Assembly (NCBI RefSeq): GCF_050947875.1
Contig: NC_134574.1
Coordinates: 151,841,934 to 151,905,933 of the forward strand
DNA length: 64,000 nt
Direction of reading: 5' to 3'
Origin: Dermacentor variabilis
Lineage: Eukaryota; Arthropoda; Arachnida; Ixodida; Ixodidae
The notes below the pieces were generated by a model. That model was not told the origin of the DNA. It ran no database searches and saw nothing but the letters and a program-made list of their open reading frames with translations. Made by a program: the position numbers and the translations under genes. Below are positions 12,201 through 23,900 of this stretch, in pieces. The stretch's first letter is position 1. The number at the start of each line of letters is the position of its first letter.

Positions 12201-12920
12201 GAACTAGCAGCGATTAATGTTGCATTGAAATACGTGCAAGAGGAGTTAACTACATCGAAAGTTGTCATCTTTACGGACTCCCGTGCTGCCCTTAGCAGGT
12301 TACAACGCAGTGCGCTTGATTGCCCACTTGTGCGCAGCATTACTGACTCTGCGAGCAAAATTACATCACGTGAGGTATCTGTCGTCGCTCAATGGATACC
12401 TTCACACGTAGGAATCGCCGGAAATGAAGAAGCTGATCGGCTCGCTTCAAGTTGCGCTCATAAAAACTGTGACTGCCCAGAAATTCTGTGCAAGCTTGAT
12501 GACGCTCGTCTCCTGATACGTCGCCACCTACTTAAGCAGCATCCAGATCAGCGTGTCGCAAATGGAACGTTCCCGCCCCGTGTTCGTGGTCGAGGCTTGC
12601 CTCGTCGCGCTAGAGCACAACTGCTCAAGCTGAGGGTTGGTTGCGTGAACGTGCACGAACGTTTATACAGACAAGGGCGTGTGGCAAGTCCATTCTGTGC
12701 GTCTTGTGGCTGCTACGAGACACTTCAGCACCTTATATTTGAGTGTCCCGCTTTCAGTGCGCAGCGCATGTCGCTAGTGAGAAACTATCACCTCCTTGGC
12801 CTGCGGTGTGCGACACTCGAGGAATGCTTATACCCCAGTGGTTGTGCATCTAAACGTGATCAGGCCCATCGCGCCCTACTAACCTTTCTGGAGCTAACTA
12901 ACTTAAGTTCACGTTTGTAG
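9216..12920 (+). CDS. Element A ORF2: endonuclease / reverse transcriptase / RNase H polyprotein
   Basis: About 1234 residues, counting from the GTG (Val) codon at 9216; the protein performs target-primed reverse transcription in the nucleus. EN (about 1-230) shows LQWN (N5), QET (E34), GDFN (D149, N151), IDL (D199) and SDH (D221, H222), so all expected catalytic residues are present. RT (about 440-720) has RPISLTS, LDIQQAFD (D574), GVPQGS and YADD (666-669). RNase H (about 955-1080) keeps D959, E996, D1021, H1064 and D1074. A CX2CX7HX4C motif lies at 1161-1177. There are no internal stops. No AUG precedes the EN domain: the first in-frame ATG (9240) would remove the LQWN strand with its catalytic Asn. 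The frame is open back to 9084, overlapping ORF1 in the +1 frame. Frameshifting, reinitiation at a non-AUG codon, or a lost start are all possible. The coordinates given begin at the first codon that makes domain sense. Confidence 0.9.
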   Translation: MLQWNVRSMRPRHADLVLRLIAMKTPPDVIALQETNVRKDEYRLPGFVGVHSNTRCAEPACGSFQCVEEAHTRNASKASVYVRADLDFAVIDTDGICDDEFECVAVTVSLRGVCTTVASIYNRPTRSSDTSLLESLLSRCGASFVLCGDFNAHHPRWCSRPQDNRGTEINEIIIKNDLQLLNDGSPTFIGRGKEHSTIDLAISTRDVCLAWSCEPDPWGSDHLPIWLTPTHTAGRQDVVYTVTNWDKFRQLISEAPSQDSLFKLMSECLRKATVQRRRSIGTPNPDLKLLRLRACRRRAYRRAQRSKRRTDWTIYNRIDAAIRRHTKQLRRKSWEALCSSLHTGSGFGNVWRILKALRTPQICKNPTAALSIATNQSPKVIAEAFADIFVSSASSDTTISDLRSLTSHTTITASYGPACQMDEADFTLEELRHALSLSKRRTAPGEDGVTYQALRNVDKSFHDRILDEYNEVWRAGVIPAEWKSSVVIPILKPGRPARHLKSYRPISLTSNVIKLMERMVLFRLDVRLEELNFFPDVMSGFRRRRSALDSISDLVSALEFAKENKHSAYMLFLDIQQAFDSVPHKAIIFALATAGISGRLLQFVHNFLSERRMKVRVGGVTSEYRNVKCGVPQGSVLSPLLCNTVLAALPSRLPRDTDFPVSIAVYADDIALWISGPSHLGPRLRASLQRALNATSEYLGEVGLLISPAKSAAIAYHPKQRARRTMSRLYLDETPINWVRQHRYLGLIVDDRISWRPAVKSVRRKSHSLLKYVAALTARGAGCDQTTALQVYQSSVLSGMLYALPILNIPHSLMSQLERDHRVALRLMLGLPREAQSIALLTEAHQLPLRLQADQRALYHIERLHRASNGQSLLDRLINRPLSRMGKMAALFMNITNISEHAASDTSPPPKGITKHVLPIYLTIPDMHKKSDMAVSAIFQLAQSHMFEKFPDYLQVFTDASVHNDGQGASAAFFCPSTKVRRIFHIPHPVSSTTAELAAINVALKYVQEELTTSKVVIFTDSRAALSRLQRSALDCPLVRSITDSASKITSREVSVVAQWIPSHVGIAGNEEADRLASSCAHKNCDCPEILCKLDDARLLIRRHLLKQHPDQRVANGTFPPRVRGRGLPRRARAQLLKLRVGCVNVHERLYRQGRVASPFCASCGCYETLQHLIFECPAFSAQRMSLVRNYHLLGLRCATLEECLYPSGCASKRDQAHRALLTFLELTNLSSRL

Positions 12921-13461
12921 CATGAACGTTCAACATTCTGTAGTAGCGTGACCTTCAGTGACCGGCCCTACTGTGTGTGATCTGTACTGTGTCCTAACGC
13001 TTCTTCCTTCGAAGATGGGAAGTGGCGGGTTTAAACACCTTGTAGTGTATATTGTGAACCGACTACCAGTGAAACGGTGATTGCGTGCAGCTATACTTGG
13101 CGTCTCATCGTGGAGCGCACAATTAGCCGCGTAGCAAACTAGCCATGGATGTGATTGATAATTGTGGAGGCTGTTCGATGCGGCGTCAGTTTAATTCCGG
13201 CTGCAGAGTCGAAACTCGGCGGAAGAACGAGCTAGTGTACTGTGTTCTACTTTAGTCTTTAGATTTGTCCTGTTGCTCTTCCTTTCCTCTTTCCTCCCTT
13301 CCTTCCTATCTTCCATTTCTGTGTTGCTGTCACCTCCCTTCAGAAGAGTAGGCAGGCGTTGTGCCCCTTCCGGTGGCAGTTGCCAGCCTGCTCCTCGCCT
13401 TCCCTTTCCTGTTAACTGTATATATGTGTATATGTGTTCAAAACAAATAATAATAATAATA
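12921..13461 (+). other. Element A 3' UTR and (TAA)n tail
   Basis: Noncoding sequence between the ORF2 stop and the tail. It includes a pyrimidine-rich stretch (about 13262-13320), a segment with CAGAAGAGTAGGCAGGCG, and a terminal (TAA)n run at about 13446-13461. The tail is presumably what the RT recognises or extends during target-primed synthesis, by analogy with the I factor. Confidence 0.7.
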
Positions 13462-13471
13462 ATTTATTTAT
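13462..13471 (+). repeat. Right target-site duplication of element A (candidate)
   Basis: ATTTATTTAT directly follows the (TAA)n tail and repeats the bases before 7739. AT-rich simple sequence makes the boundary uncertain. Confidence 0.5.
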
Positions 13472-16400
13472 TATTCTTTCCGTTTTCTTTTTCTTTCGTG
13501 CTTTCTCGTGTGCTATTGCGTGCACCTTCAACGCCATTTGCCCTCCCCTCCATCTACCTTCAACGTTTTCTCCCTTAACTGAGACATCTTAAATTTTGTT
13601 TGTAAGGAACGCTTCTTACCGTACCATTTACTCTGCTTTTGATTCACCTTATTCATTTTATGTATTATTATTACTTTCACTATATCGAAGCACGGCAAGT
13701 GCCAAATCTGTGCAAGAAAAGTTGTAGACGAAGATAAAATTTAATTTTCTTTTCTGACTTGATGCTCATAATTGGTTCACATGCTATTGGTGTTCCGAGA
13801 ATCGTTCCTAATAAGCATCCATGATATAAATAAAACAAACGCGGAAATGGCTTAGTCTCTTTTTCTCTTCTATCTGGGAGGGGGCAGTACCACTACGCAA
13901 TCAACGTCTCCCATCTCCCAGACCCAAGAATATCCGTATTTGCTTTTCATTACAACCGTCACTCCCTATTCTATATTGCCTTCTCATTACACTTCTTCCA
14001 CAGTCATTCTTGTTCCACCGTATAGTATATTTATTGACCGGTCACGTGGCTCTTTCGAACAAAAACTCCAGAGTTAAGCTCTTCGTATAGTATAAACAGC
14101 CAATGTGCACCGACATGTTCAGATGCAGCATATATACATATACGTCTACCGTTCTTACCACTTGATATAATAAATAAATAAACGATAGCAAACAGGGGGA
14201 ACGCTTATAAAGTCTTCGAGCATTTAGTTCCTCGTCGCATTTTTCTTCTTTACGCAGAGTTTTCCTAATACCAATTTAAGCCTGAGCTCCGTTCAGAATG
14301 AAAGCGGTCCGGACCTCTCAACTATGCAAATAGTCTAACGGGGACCCCACCTCGAACGACAGTGCGGCTCTGCATAAACAGAAGAGCGCGGATTGTTCTG
14401 GTGGTTCCCCTAAGACATCGAAAATCAAAACCGTTCTCCGTGCATAGGCCTAAGAACAAACGCAGAAAATCGAGTCGAGATAATTTCACAGCTCTTTGTT
14501 TTAGAACACGACGAAGCCTTCCTTTTCCGAATGCGTTAGGTCTCTTCTTCCTCATCTGTCTTCTGAAGTGTTTTGGTTTCATATAAATGCAGATGTGTGC
14601 CTGCACGGAGTGGTTCTTCTTTATAGTGTATTAGCCAAATGGAAAAAGGGTTCGTCACGGATTGCGTGTAGTAGCTCTTTGTACGCGAGTCTGCAGAAAG
14701 AAACGATAAAACTGCATTCAGTCGAACGATAGGTTTTCTGGGACAGGGGAACCTATATTTTACACGCAGCTAAGCAAATGGTAGCGCTCATCAGCAGAAC
14801 TTCTCTTTAAATCAACGGAAAAAAATGCACGAGGCCTTTGAAGTAGAAAGCAAAGTAGGAGCTGTTTGCGGGAGATATGTCCAACTTTCTTGCGTATTAT
14901 GCTTCTCGCACGATAATAGAGCACACTTCTAGAGTGGAGCTCACGTTTTTAAATTATATTGATGCTACGCGCACAAGGCGAGCCATCATAAGGCTTCACT
15001 GAAGAAGAAATATTTCTTGACTAATGCCTCCCCCAATAGAACAACAAAAAAACAAGATTCGCGATTCATATTTACTGAATAACAACAACATCGACAACAA
15101 GACATTGGTGTTTAATCACACCTTTAGAGCCTTTACTGCGCCTGCAGACACAGACCTCAACAATACCACAAAGATATTGGCAACTCCAGATACTGCTACT
15201 CATGCTGGCAACACTGTACAAATTAACAAATATGAATGCGAAATCCATGTGCGGCTCTTTCGTTTGTTGCTATGGTAACGTTTGTCTTTGGTGACTTAGA
15301 ATCAAGTTGTTTCGTGGAGGCCGAAAGGATTCCTGCTGCCGATCATCTTATTTAAATCGGTCTCAAGGATTTTAGCGATAGTATCGCGGAAGGAGTTGCG
15401 CCCTGCGTGCAAACATCCTGCCTGCCCAGCGAGCCGGAGATTAACAAAAGGAAGCGCTTGTGCGTAGCGAGCCTCTACGAAAATTGCAAGCCCGTACTAC
15501 GCGCAAGGTATTTAACTGTTTTCGACCTCCACGAGCAACTCCGCACTTCAGTATTGCAGTATATAACATAGCCTGTCACAATATATCGGCAGTAAACTCT
15601 GTCGTGATTTCAAAAGCTCAATTAGGATATTCTGTACTGTAAGACCAAGACTAAAAACTCTAAGATTACCGGTCAGTCTGCCTTGGTATAAAAACAAATT
15701 AGTGTTCCGTTTTTGAGACGGAATCGCAACTCCTATTTATTGTTAGCTAGTACGTGCGATAAGTTCTTTTGCATCCGGTGACTGGCGCTTCTCCGTGCTC
15801 GCAGTACGCATTGTTAGAACTCGTAGGGCCCCGGCTTGGGAACATAGCCCGAAGAAATTATCAAACCCGATGACACGTGAGAAGTGAATAACAACCAGTC
15901 TGACCAAGTTGAGTTCCTTCTAACAGGATTACACAATTTAGTGAGGATTTTCTTAAGAAGTATCGATAAAAAAAGCATTCCCTCCGAATTTCCTGTGAAC
16001 TGTACAGCACTACACGCTGATAGTGAGCAATTGACCGTACGCGTCATCTGAGCAATTCCGTTAAGCTGTGTTTTTCACGTTATCTCATCAAAGAACGCGT
16101 GAGGTGGCTGCTATTTTGCGCATGCGAAAGAGGAAAGTTGGATGTGGTTTATGCTATCATTCTTTAAGCTCAAAGTATTAGTTATTACAAGAAATAATCG
16201 AGTAAGTTTCACATTTTGTCATTTCGAGCAACAAGCACCGATCTTGAATAGGGTTCAGCACGGCAAAAGTATAAGCAGCGAAAGATTGTCCTGCAAAATC
16301 TTAGAGCTGCGTGATATTTGTGCCTTATTTCATACGCTTTTTCTGATATGAGCGGTCACGATTCGGCAAAACATTTCTGCACAGGTAGTCGTGGGTGCCG

Positions 16401-18916
16401 TCACATACGTTTCTAGGCTTGCGAATTTCCACGTTCGATAGGTAGGTTGGGCATTTTAGGTTCACTCAATTACTTTTCTTTTCTTCTGCAGCTTTCGGAA
16501 ATATAATTCCTAGCCAACATTTGCGAACTCCTGCACGGATATAGGGGGAGGCTATTTCCTGCATACAAGGATTCATTAAGTGTGTAACTCACCACCTTTG
16601 CTCGAACAAATTGACTACAACGTAAACTATTTCCTTCGTCAAGATTTGGTTGCAGAAGCTGCTGAATTCGTTGTTGTATAAGGCAGTGCAGATCTGGACA
16701 CATGAACAAACACAAAAATCGACAAGCACAAGCGCTACACTTTCAGCGCTTGTGTGTCATTTTCGGTATTTGTACGAGCGTAGCGGCACGCTGCCTTTAC
16801 AGCTACGATTACCAAGGAGCTAGTTAAGCAATATCTTCTCCAGCGAATTTCGCAATAGCTTCAAGGGGTGAACTAACGAACGACAATAGTGCCATTAATG
16901 TCTGATCAGACCAATCGTTGAAACTTTTCACTGTCCAACGACATCGCGGCACATGTACTTCTCGATCAACAGAATTCCGGCAATGCCACGACACAGCGCT
17001 AGTGAGAAGCCCTCACATTTCCCTGTTATCATCTTGGCAATGCCCTTTTCCGTCCCGGTGCTCACTGGTCTCTTTCGGCACGTTCCTGCTATGCTATCGT
17101 AGAGTCTTCCTCCCTCGGCCCCTCTCGGTTTCCTTTCAGGAGACTGTGGGGCTCCCACAGTGTCTCTGATTCCTAGTTCGGTCCACTCGTCAGGCGCGTT
17201 ACAAAGGGGTTGTACCACGATCGGCGTGGCACAATGCATCCGCGTGCTCTGATGAGTAACAGCCGAGAGTAAACAGTGACGTGTGCCCACAAAAGCAGCG
17301 TGCCCGTCGCGTCCAGGGAGCAATATCCTTGCCGCCGTAGGGCATTTCTCATTGACGAAACATCATCGCGAGGGACTTACAGATCGTAGGAGGTTACCTG
17401 GTGTTCCCTTTGTGCGACTATTTCGAGCTTTCATTGAATAACCACTGTCTGGCTTCCTCTTTCTTCGTGACTTTCCCACGTGAACCGTGATTGGTCTGTT
17501 CGCTTTGCTTTTCTTATTCTTTTCTGTCTTTTTTCATTGCGTTATTGGCAAAATTGTAATTAGATCAAAGCTTTTTGGGATCTCCCGAGCCACGAAACAG
17601 CGAGGAATGGTACAAACGGCAACTGCGTAGATTTTAATTGACTCGTGCGGGGCTCAGTTTTGAAGTCCCGTCATCGTATGATTCGTGATGCCTTTGAAGT
17701 CGGTGTTCAGTTATAAACTTTTAGGCGATGACGTTTTTCAGTTGCTAGAAAAATACGTTCATGGATAGACTGTAGACAATGTCTGTAAAGGTGCTGTGAT
17801 TCCTTCTGCAGAGTGTCTATGACACAAATAGGCTGTTTGGTCGCAGCTAGAAACGATGAAAAACGCTTTGTCACTTGTTCGCCGGAATAATTGCGCTGCA
17901 TTGAAACGCACTGTGTGGCTTGCACCGCTACTTCCTGGTGCAAGCCTTTACACATTATGATGGCGTGCATAGTGGAGCATTTCGGAATCTTAATATAAGA
18001 TTTTAAATTTGACAAGCTGACGCACAAAAAATCATCAAGACAGCAGTGATAAAAATATGGAACGGCACAAGCCCTTACTCAGAACCACTGCAAACTAGAT
18101 CTTATTTTGCATGGCTGCTTATGAAAACAAGCTGGGGCTCTATTTTCTTTCCGCGTCAATAATTTCCTTGAATACTTGTCGATTTCGTCACTTTCTTCTC
18201 CCTTAGACTTCAGGAACACGCGAACGTTAGCGTGCCTTTGAAGGGCAGATATCTTAGTTTTGCCTTAAAGTAATAGATTAGAGCCGACCAAAGTTCTGAA
18301 CTCACACATGTTCGAATAGCCGTGTTGGGATTATGAGCCATGAACCGCGTCGGGATTTACGTAGGTGGCGTGATTTATTCAACGATGGTTTAGTGAGGCA
18401 AAAGATTACGAAATGATCGCATGTGAACTTTTCGGGCTGCCATTTTTTTAACGTTGTATATACACTCTTCATTTAGAGTTTTCTTCTGACTTCATGCCAG
18501 AGAATCAGAGCTGCTGGTATCTCCATGAGGCCGCCGGCAACTCAGAATTGTGTTTATTTTTATTACGCATAGAATACGTTGCGCGCACATGCTATATACA
18601 GGAAGAGATCCTATAATCAAAGAATGAAGAGAGGATCTAATATTACACGCACGCACTTAATCAGATCAATATAATAATCATCCGCCTCAGCATAACGTAC
18701 ATTATATATCTTTGAGCCGTTGCGAAGTACGACCATACCTATGCTCACAATAAAATACAACGAAACAACAAACAGATACACTCAACGTAGCCATTACAAC
18801 TGGCTTTCAGTTGTGCCGTAAACGCTCCCAGAAGTCCTGAAACGTGGTCGTCAAAGCCATAAATGTGAGTCACGCAAACTTCACGTGTGCACATTCAGCC
18901 CACTGTAAATAGAATT

Positions 18917-18979
<63 letters not shown>

Positions 18980-20882
18980 TGAAGGTCCTGCTTTGATCTG
19001 GAACTATTTGGAACTTCCCGGTAACCGGAATTCTCGCTCTGAGTTAACGACCGTTTTCTCAGTGTACATTTTATTCCGTGGACATAGTACGCATATAACG
19101 CCTCTTCGTTTACCGTGGTATAACACTACGCAGAGTCGACGTCGTATATTTCCTGCCATCTCCTTACTTTTAACCGAGACAACACCACGCATCCCACTCT
19201 CTCAGCCCCGCGTTTACGTTGCCCATAAATCGCTGAAATTCGCATTAGCGGGGAGTCCGTATGACCCAAGCAGGCGGGCCAAGTTCCTCGCAGTGACGTC
19301 GAGACCGGAAAGCGAGGGGCGTTGCGCTGGCGTTATTACAGCAGGGTAGTCAGCCAGGTTTTAACGCTATGGGAACCTCGGTCGTAATTGAGAAATGATG
19401 GGTCGCTCCTGCTCCTCATTTGACTTCGGTGCCAGTTGATCACGTCGTTAAGCGCTTGTCCTTTTACTCGCCGAAATACGAAAGGACGGAGGAAAATTTA
19501 TCTCGTAAAGCAGGAAGCGCAGGTGGTAATAACTGCGTAGGCGTTTTCGGCCTACCAGAACTAAGTGTTCACTTGGAGCCGCAGGCCATAAACCAGAGAA
19601 AGTGAGAGCTCGTAGCGGAACCCGAGAACGGCGCCAATAATGTAACGGTCGCATGACTAAGACATACTGGAATGGGAAAATGAAATGGCTATCTCTTTAT
19701 GGACACGCGTTTCCCGCGGGCTTTGCTTTGGTTCTTCCGTCCATGGTCAGGCACAGGTGAGATCCAAATTAGTTGGTAGCAAATGTCCACTGCAGCACAA
19801 AACATGAGCTGTTCCTTCCTGAACGTAACACATTCTCACACCACCTGCGCTGAATCTACGAGACACTTGAAGCAACGGTTATGAAAACGCGATAAAAGGT
19901 GTCGCAGAACGTAAGACACGGCACAACGAAGAGAATTACGAAGGGAGAGATACAAAATTGCGCATGCAATCGATTGAGCTTAATGTTTGCGTCAGTTGAA
20001 CCTTTCAATTGGCATTGAAAGTTGAATGTCTCAATTAGATTGAAGGGAGTTGGAGAGCGCCGGAACATTTTACCAGTCCCTGCGGTCCATTCGTTGGTCC
20101 TCGTCTGGGCAGCACTGAATTATTTTGCCAACAGTGCACAAATGCACCCACCAACAAGTGGAATTCTAGTATACTGCACCGATGACAACATATTATTTTC
20201 TTTCTGTCCCTTTTTCTGCTGCGTATCGTGGCGTAGCAACATTCGTATATAACGGGACAACAAGAATCGCGTATAGAATGGAAAATCGTATATAATAACT
20301 CTTGGTGAAATAATTGGCGCGGATTATCGACAATGAACTGCGTGCGACGCGCAGCTATTGATCACACTTGAAGAAGAGAACAGCCAGTAAACAGCACTGC
20401 AAAACTCAAGCTACGAAGCGGCACATACATGCACGCAGCTGTCACTCATACGGGTTGGTTGGCATAGGTACGATATAAAGCGCGGGTAGTTTTAATGTTC
20501 TTCGTTGAAACGACATGCCGAGTACGTCTGCACCTGAAAGTAAGAATAGAAAAAAATAACCGAATAGTAAAATAAAATTATAAACATGTAATATAAAACG
20601 GAATGCTTCTATCAGATTTTCCAGCGGTAGCCGTATAGTGCAGGTCGTGGTGCAAAACAATTTAGTGACGTTGAATCTACCCGGTGTAGCTATCGCATTC
20701 CCGTGGCAGTACAAGACGGAGACCGCAGCCATAACACAGGCTCGCCCCTAACCAGTGCATTACGTGTTGTATAAAAGTGAGTGATGATGTCGGCCTGCCA
20801 TCGTTTTGGCTTATCAGCGCGACATCGTCTTCATTGCCGTCGGTGTACACTTGGTAAGTAAACACGATTAAATGAAATCGAG
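13472..20882. other. Intergenic, no gene recognised
   Basis: About 7.4 kb with no credible coding unit; the longest frames (around 131 codons near 16928-17323) show no motif. A hairpin-like CACAAGCGCT...AGCGCTTGTG lies around 16730-16757. The (TA)n tract at 18920-18977 is listed separately. Confidence 0.55.
18920..18977. repeat. (TA)n microsatellite, about 29 units
   Basis: Uninterrupted TATATA run of 58 bases. Likely polymorphic in length and prone to cruciform extrusion; no coding context. Confidence 0.95.
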
Positions 20883-20892
20883 AACACGTGAT
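20883..20892 (-). repeat. Target-site duplication of element B (3' side)
   Basis: AACACGTGAT is identical to 26750-26759 at the other end of element B. The adjacent bases differ on both sides (G/C outside on the left, T/A on the right), so the duplication is exactly 10 bp. Confidence 0.9.
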
Positions 20893-20957
20893 TGAGTGAG
20901 TGAGTGAATAAACTTTATTGTAGGTCCGGCGAGGACGCGAACTCGTCGCGCACCCGG
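20893..20957 (-). terminator. Element B 3' UTR, AATAAA signal and tetranucleotide tail
   Basis: Only 65 bases follow the ORF2 stop. On the minus strand AATAAA (complement of 20914-20919) is followed by GTTTATT and then TCAC/CTCA units to the TSD. A polyadenylation-type signal next to a tetranucleotide tail, with no poly(A), suggests that 3'-end recognition relies on the short repeat. Confidence 0.65.
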
Positions 20958-23900
20958 CTAGTCCCACGTCGGGACCGGCAGGTCTAGCCCACCGGCCCGG
21001 TCGCGGGCACGCTGGACGGCCAGGATTTGCTTTTCTAGAGCGGGGCTACGCAAAAGCGAGTCCCACTCCTCCTTGATGAACTTGGGGTATGTCGACCCAC
21101 ACTCCCACAGCATGTGCGCTAGAGTGGAGGTCTGGCCGCAGGAGGGGCAGGCGTCGTCGCGATACACGTCCGGGTAAGCCTCGTGGAGAACGGACAGACA
21201 CGGATACGTACTGGTCTGCAGAAGCCTAAGCGAAACGGCTTGCGCCCTATTCAACTTGGGGTGAGGGGGTGGAAAGACCCTTCTAGACATGTAGAAGAAT
21301 TTAATAAGCTCGTTGTGAGTAGCGGGAGCGTCCCTGTGGCCGTAGGGAGGAGGGGAGTCGGTGCTTCTTGTAGAGGAAGCGCGGTCGGTGAGGTCACGCG
21401 CAGCCTCGTGAGCAGACTCATTGAGGTTCGGGGGAGCACCCTCGACCGACCCTACGTGAGCTGGAAACCAGTGGATTGAATGATGCGTGAGAGCATCTCG
21501 ACTCGAGCTGCTAAGAAGGCGAGCAGCTTGCTTGGCGATGCAACCCTTCTGAAAAGCCCTAACTGCTGTTTTGGAATCGCTATATATCTCGGATCCACGA
21601 CCGTCTAGCAGGGCGAGGGCGATGGCGGCTTGTTCGGCGACACCGGGGTCTGAAGTGCGAATGGAGGCGCAGTTGGAAATCTTGCCGCTGGAGTCGACCA
21701 CAACGATGGCAAAGGTCTTCCCATCGCTGTACTCCGCGGCGTCGACGAAGCCTGCTCTAATGTCTCGTTGCTTGATCTGTTTGAGGATGGCTGCTGCTCT
21801 GGCCTTGCGTCTGCCCTCGTTATGGACGGGATGGACGTTTCGGGGCACAGGCGCCACTTCGAACTTGTCTCGAATGCACCTGGGGATCGGGGTACTGACC
21901 ATCGGGAATCCCGCAGGTTGGTAACCCAGCTCTTCGAGGATGTGTCTACCTGCCGCTGTGGTGCTCAAGCGAGTGAGTTGCGCGCGTTCTTGGGCTTCGG
22001 CAAACTCCTCGGCAGTGTTATGCACCCCCAGCCTAAGGAGATCCTCGGTATGGGTCCTGATGGGTAGCCCGAGAGCCCTCTTGACCACTTTGCGGATGAG
22101 AGCGTTGAGTTTGTCTCGCTCCGCTCTGAGCCAGTTATGCATAGAAATTGTGTACGTAAAGTGACATAGTACGAATGCATTGATAAGCCTGAGGAGATTG
22201 TTTTCCTTCATTCCTCGGTGCCGGTTTGCTATTCTGCGAACGAGGCGGAAAGCGTTGTCCGTCTTTGCGATGATCTTGCGGAGAGCCGTTCCGTTCCCGC
22301 CGTTGAATTCGACAAACATGCCCAGGACCCGAATAACGTCAACCCTGGGTATCACCCCCCCGTCACAAGTGCGAAGACTGATGCTGCTTTCAGAGACTGG
22401 CTTCCAATCTTTGGGTCTGCCTCCCTTCTCTTTTCTGTAAAGCAGAAGCTCCGACTTGGCGGGGGAGCATCGAAGTCCGGTGGGGCGGAGATACTCCTCG
22501 ATCACGTCTATCGCCTCCTGCATGGATTCTTCGACTCTGCCCTCGCAGCCGCTGGAGCACCATAAGGTGATGTCGTCGGCGTATATGGTGTGCTTGACGC
22601 CCTCTACGCGTGCCAACCTTTCGGAAAGGCCAATCATACAGATGTTGAACAGGGTGGGTGAGATGACGGCGCCCTGAGGAGTGCCCCGCCCTCCGAGGGG
22701 CACATCGTTGGAGCGGAAGTCCCCAATGCGAAGCTTGGCCTTCCTGTCCGTTAGGAAAGAGCTGACGTAGCTATGGAATCTGGAGCCGAGACCCAGATCT
22801 GAAATGGCCTTTACGATGAAGCTATGGATCACGTTGTCGAAAGCTTTCTCGAGGTCCAGACCGAGCAAAGCCTTGACGTCTCTGGAACGGCCATCCACAA
22901 TCTGATGCTTTATTAGGCGCATTGCATCCTGCGTCGAGAGTCCGGCGCGGAAGCCGACCATGTTGTACGTGTAAACCTCGTTGTCTTCGAGGTACCCGTT
23001 GACCCTGTTGAGGACGACGCGCTCCATGACCTTGCCGACGCAGGAGGTTAGAGAAATCGGCCTGAGGTTCTCGATGTTCGGGGCCTTGCCGGGCTTGGGA
23101 ATGAGCACCGTGCAGGCCATCTTCCATTCTGCAGGAACAACGCCGCTATTCCAGGACTCGTTGATTTTGTCGGTCAGGAAGACGATCGACGTGTCCTCGA
23201 GGTTTCTCAACATTCTGTTGGTGACTCCGTCTGGACCCGGCGCAGACTTGCGGTTGAGCGCGAAGATGGCCTGTCTAACCTCGGCAATGGAGAAGTCTTC
23301 GTCGAGCTCGGGGCGTGGAGGGCCTCGGTAGTCTGGGAGTTGGGTCACTGGATCTCCGTCGCGACGGACGGGCAAGTACTTCTGTACCAGTTTTGCGACG
23401 AGCTCATCGACCGTGTGAGACCTGGTGGCCTCGTGAAGGGCCCTGGCCAACGTATGCCTCTGATTTGACTTTGAGCCGCTTTCGTCGAGAAGGTGCTTCA
23501 GCATACCCCAGGATTTGCCGTTGCGCATCTGTCCGTCGATGGATTCGCAGAGCTCGTCCCACTGCTGCTGGCATAGCGCCTTGCAGTGGTCATCGATGAC
23601 CTTGTTGAGCTCCGAGATCTTTTTTCGGAGTCTGCGATTGAGCCTTTGACCCTTCCATCGGCGGAGCAGGGCGTTTTTGGCCTCGATCAGGTGGGCAAGT
23701 CTGCTGTCCATCCGCTCGACGTCGAGATCGGTTTCCACTTTCTTGGTAGCCGCGGAAGCGTTGTTCCAGACGCCTTCGCACCATTCTTCGAGGGTGGCGG
23801 GTGCCCTGGCTCTGCTGGGTTCTTCGCGAATCTTGCGAAAGTGGTCCCAATCGATGAACGTGAATTTCTTGATCCTACTCCGAGACACCTTGAAGTTGGT

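Larger units (their letters stand above)
7739..13461 (+). mobile_element. Element A: apparently full-length I-superfamily-like LINE with (TAA)n tail
   Basis: This 5.7-kb non-LTR retrotransposon has a short 5' UTR, a Gag-like ORF1, an ORF2 with EN, RT, RNase H and a terminal CCHC motif, a 540-bp 3' UTR and a (TAA)n tail at about 13446-13461. RNase H together with an AP-type endonuclease and a TAA-type tail is characteristic of the I superfamily (the Drosophila I factor is the classic case). Both ORFs are uninterrupted. ATTT-type sequence on both sides gives a candidate 10-bp target duplication. The missing AUG for ORF2 is discussed under that gene. Clade assignment is from domain order and motifs only; a phylogeny was not possible. 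Confidence 0.88.
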
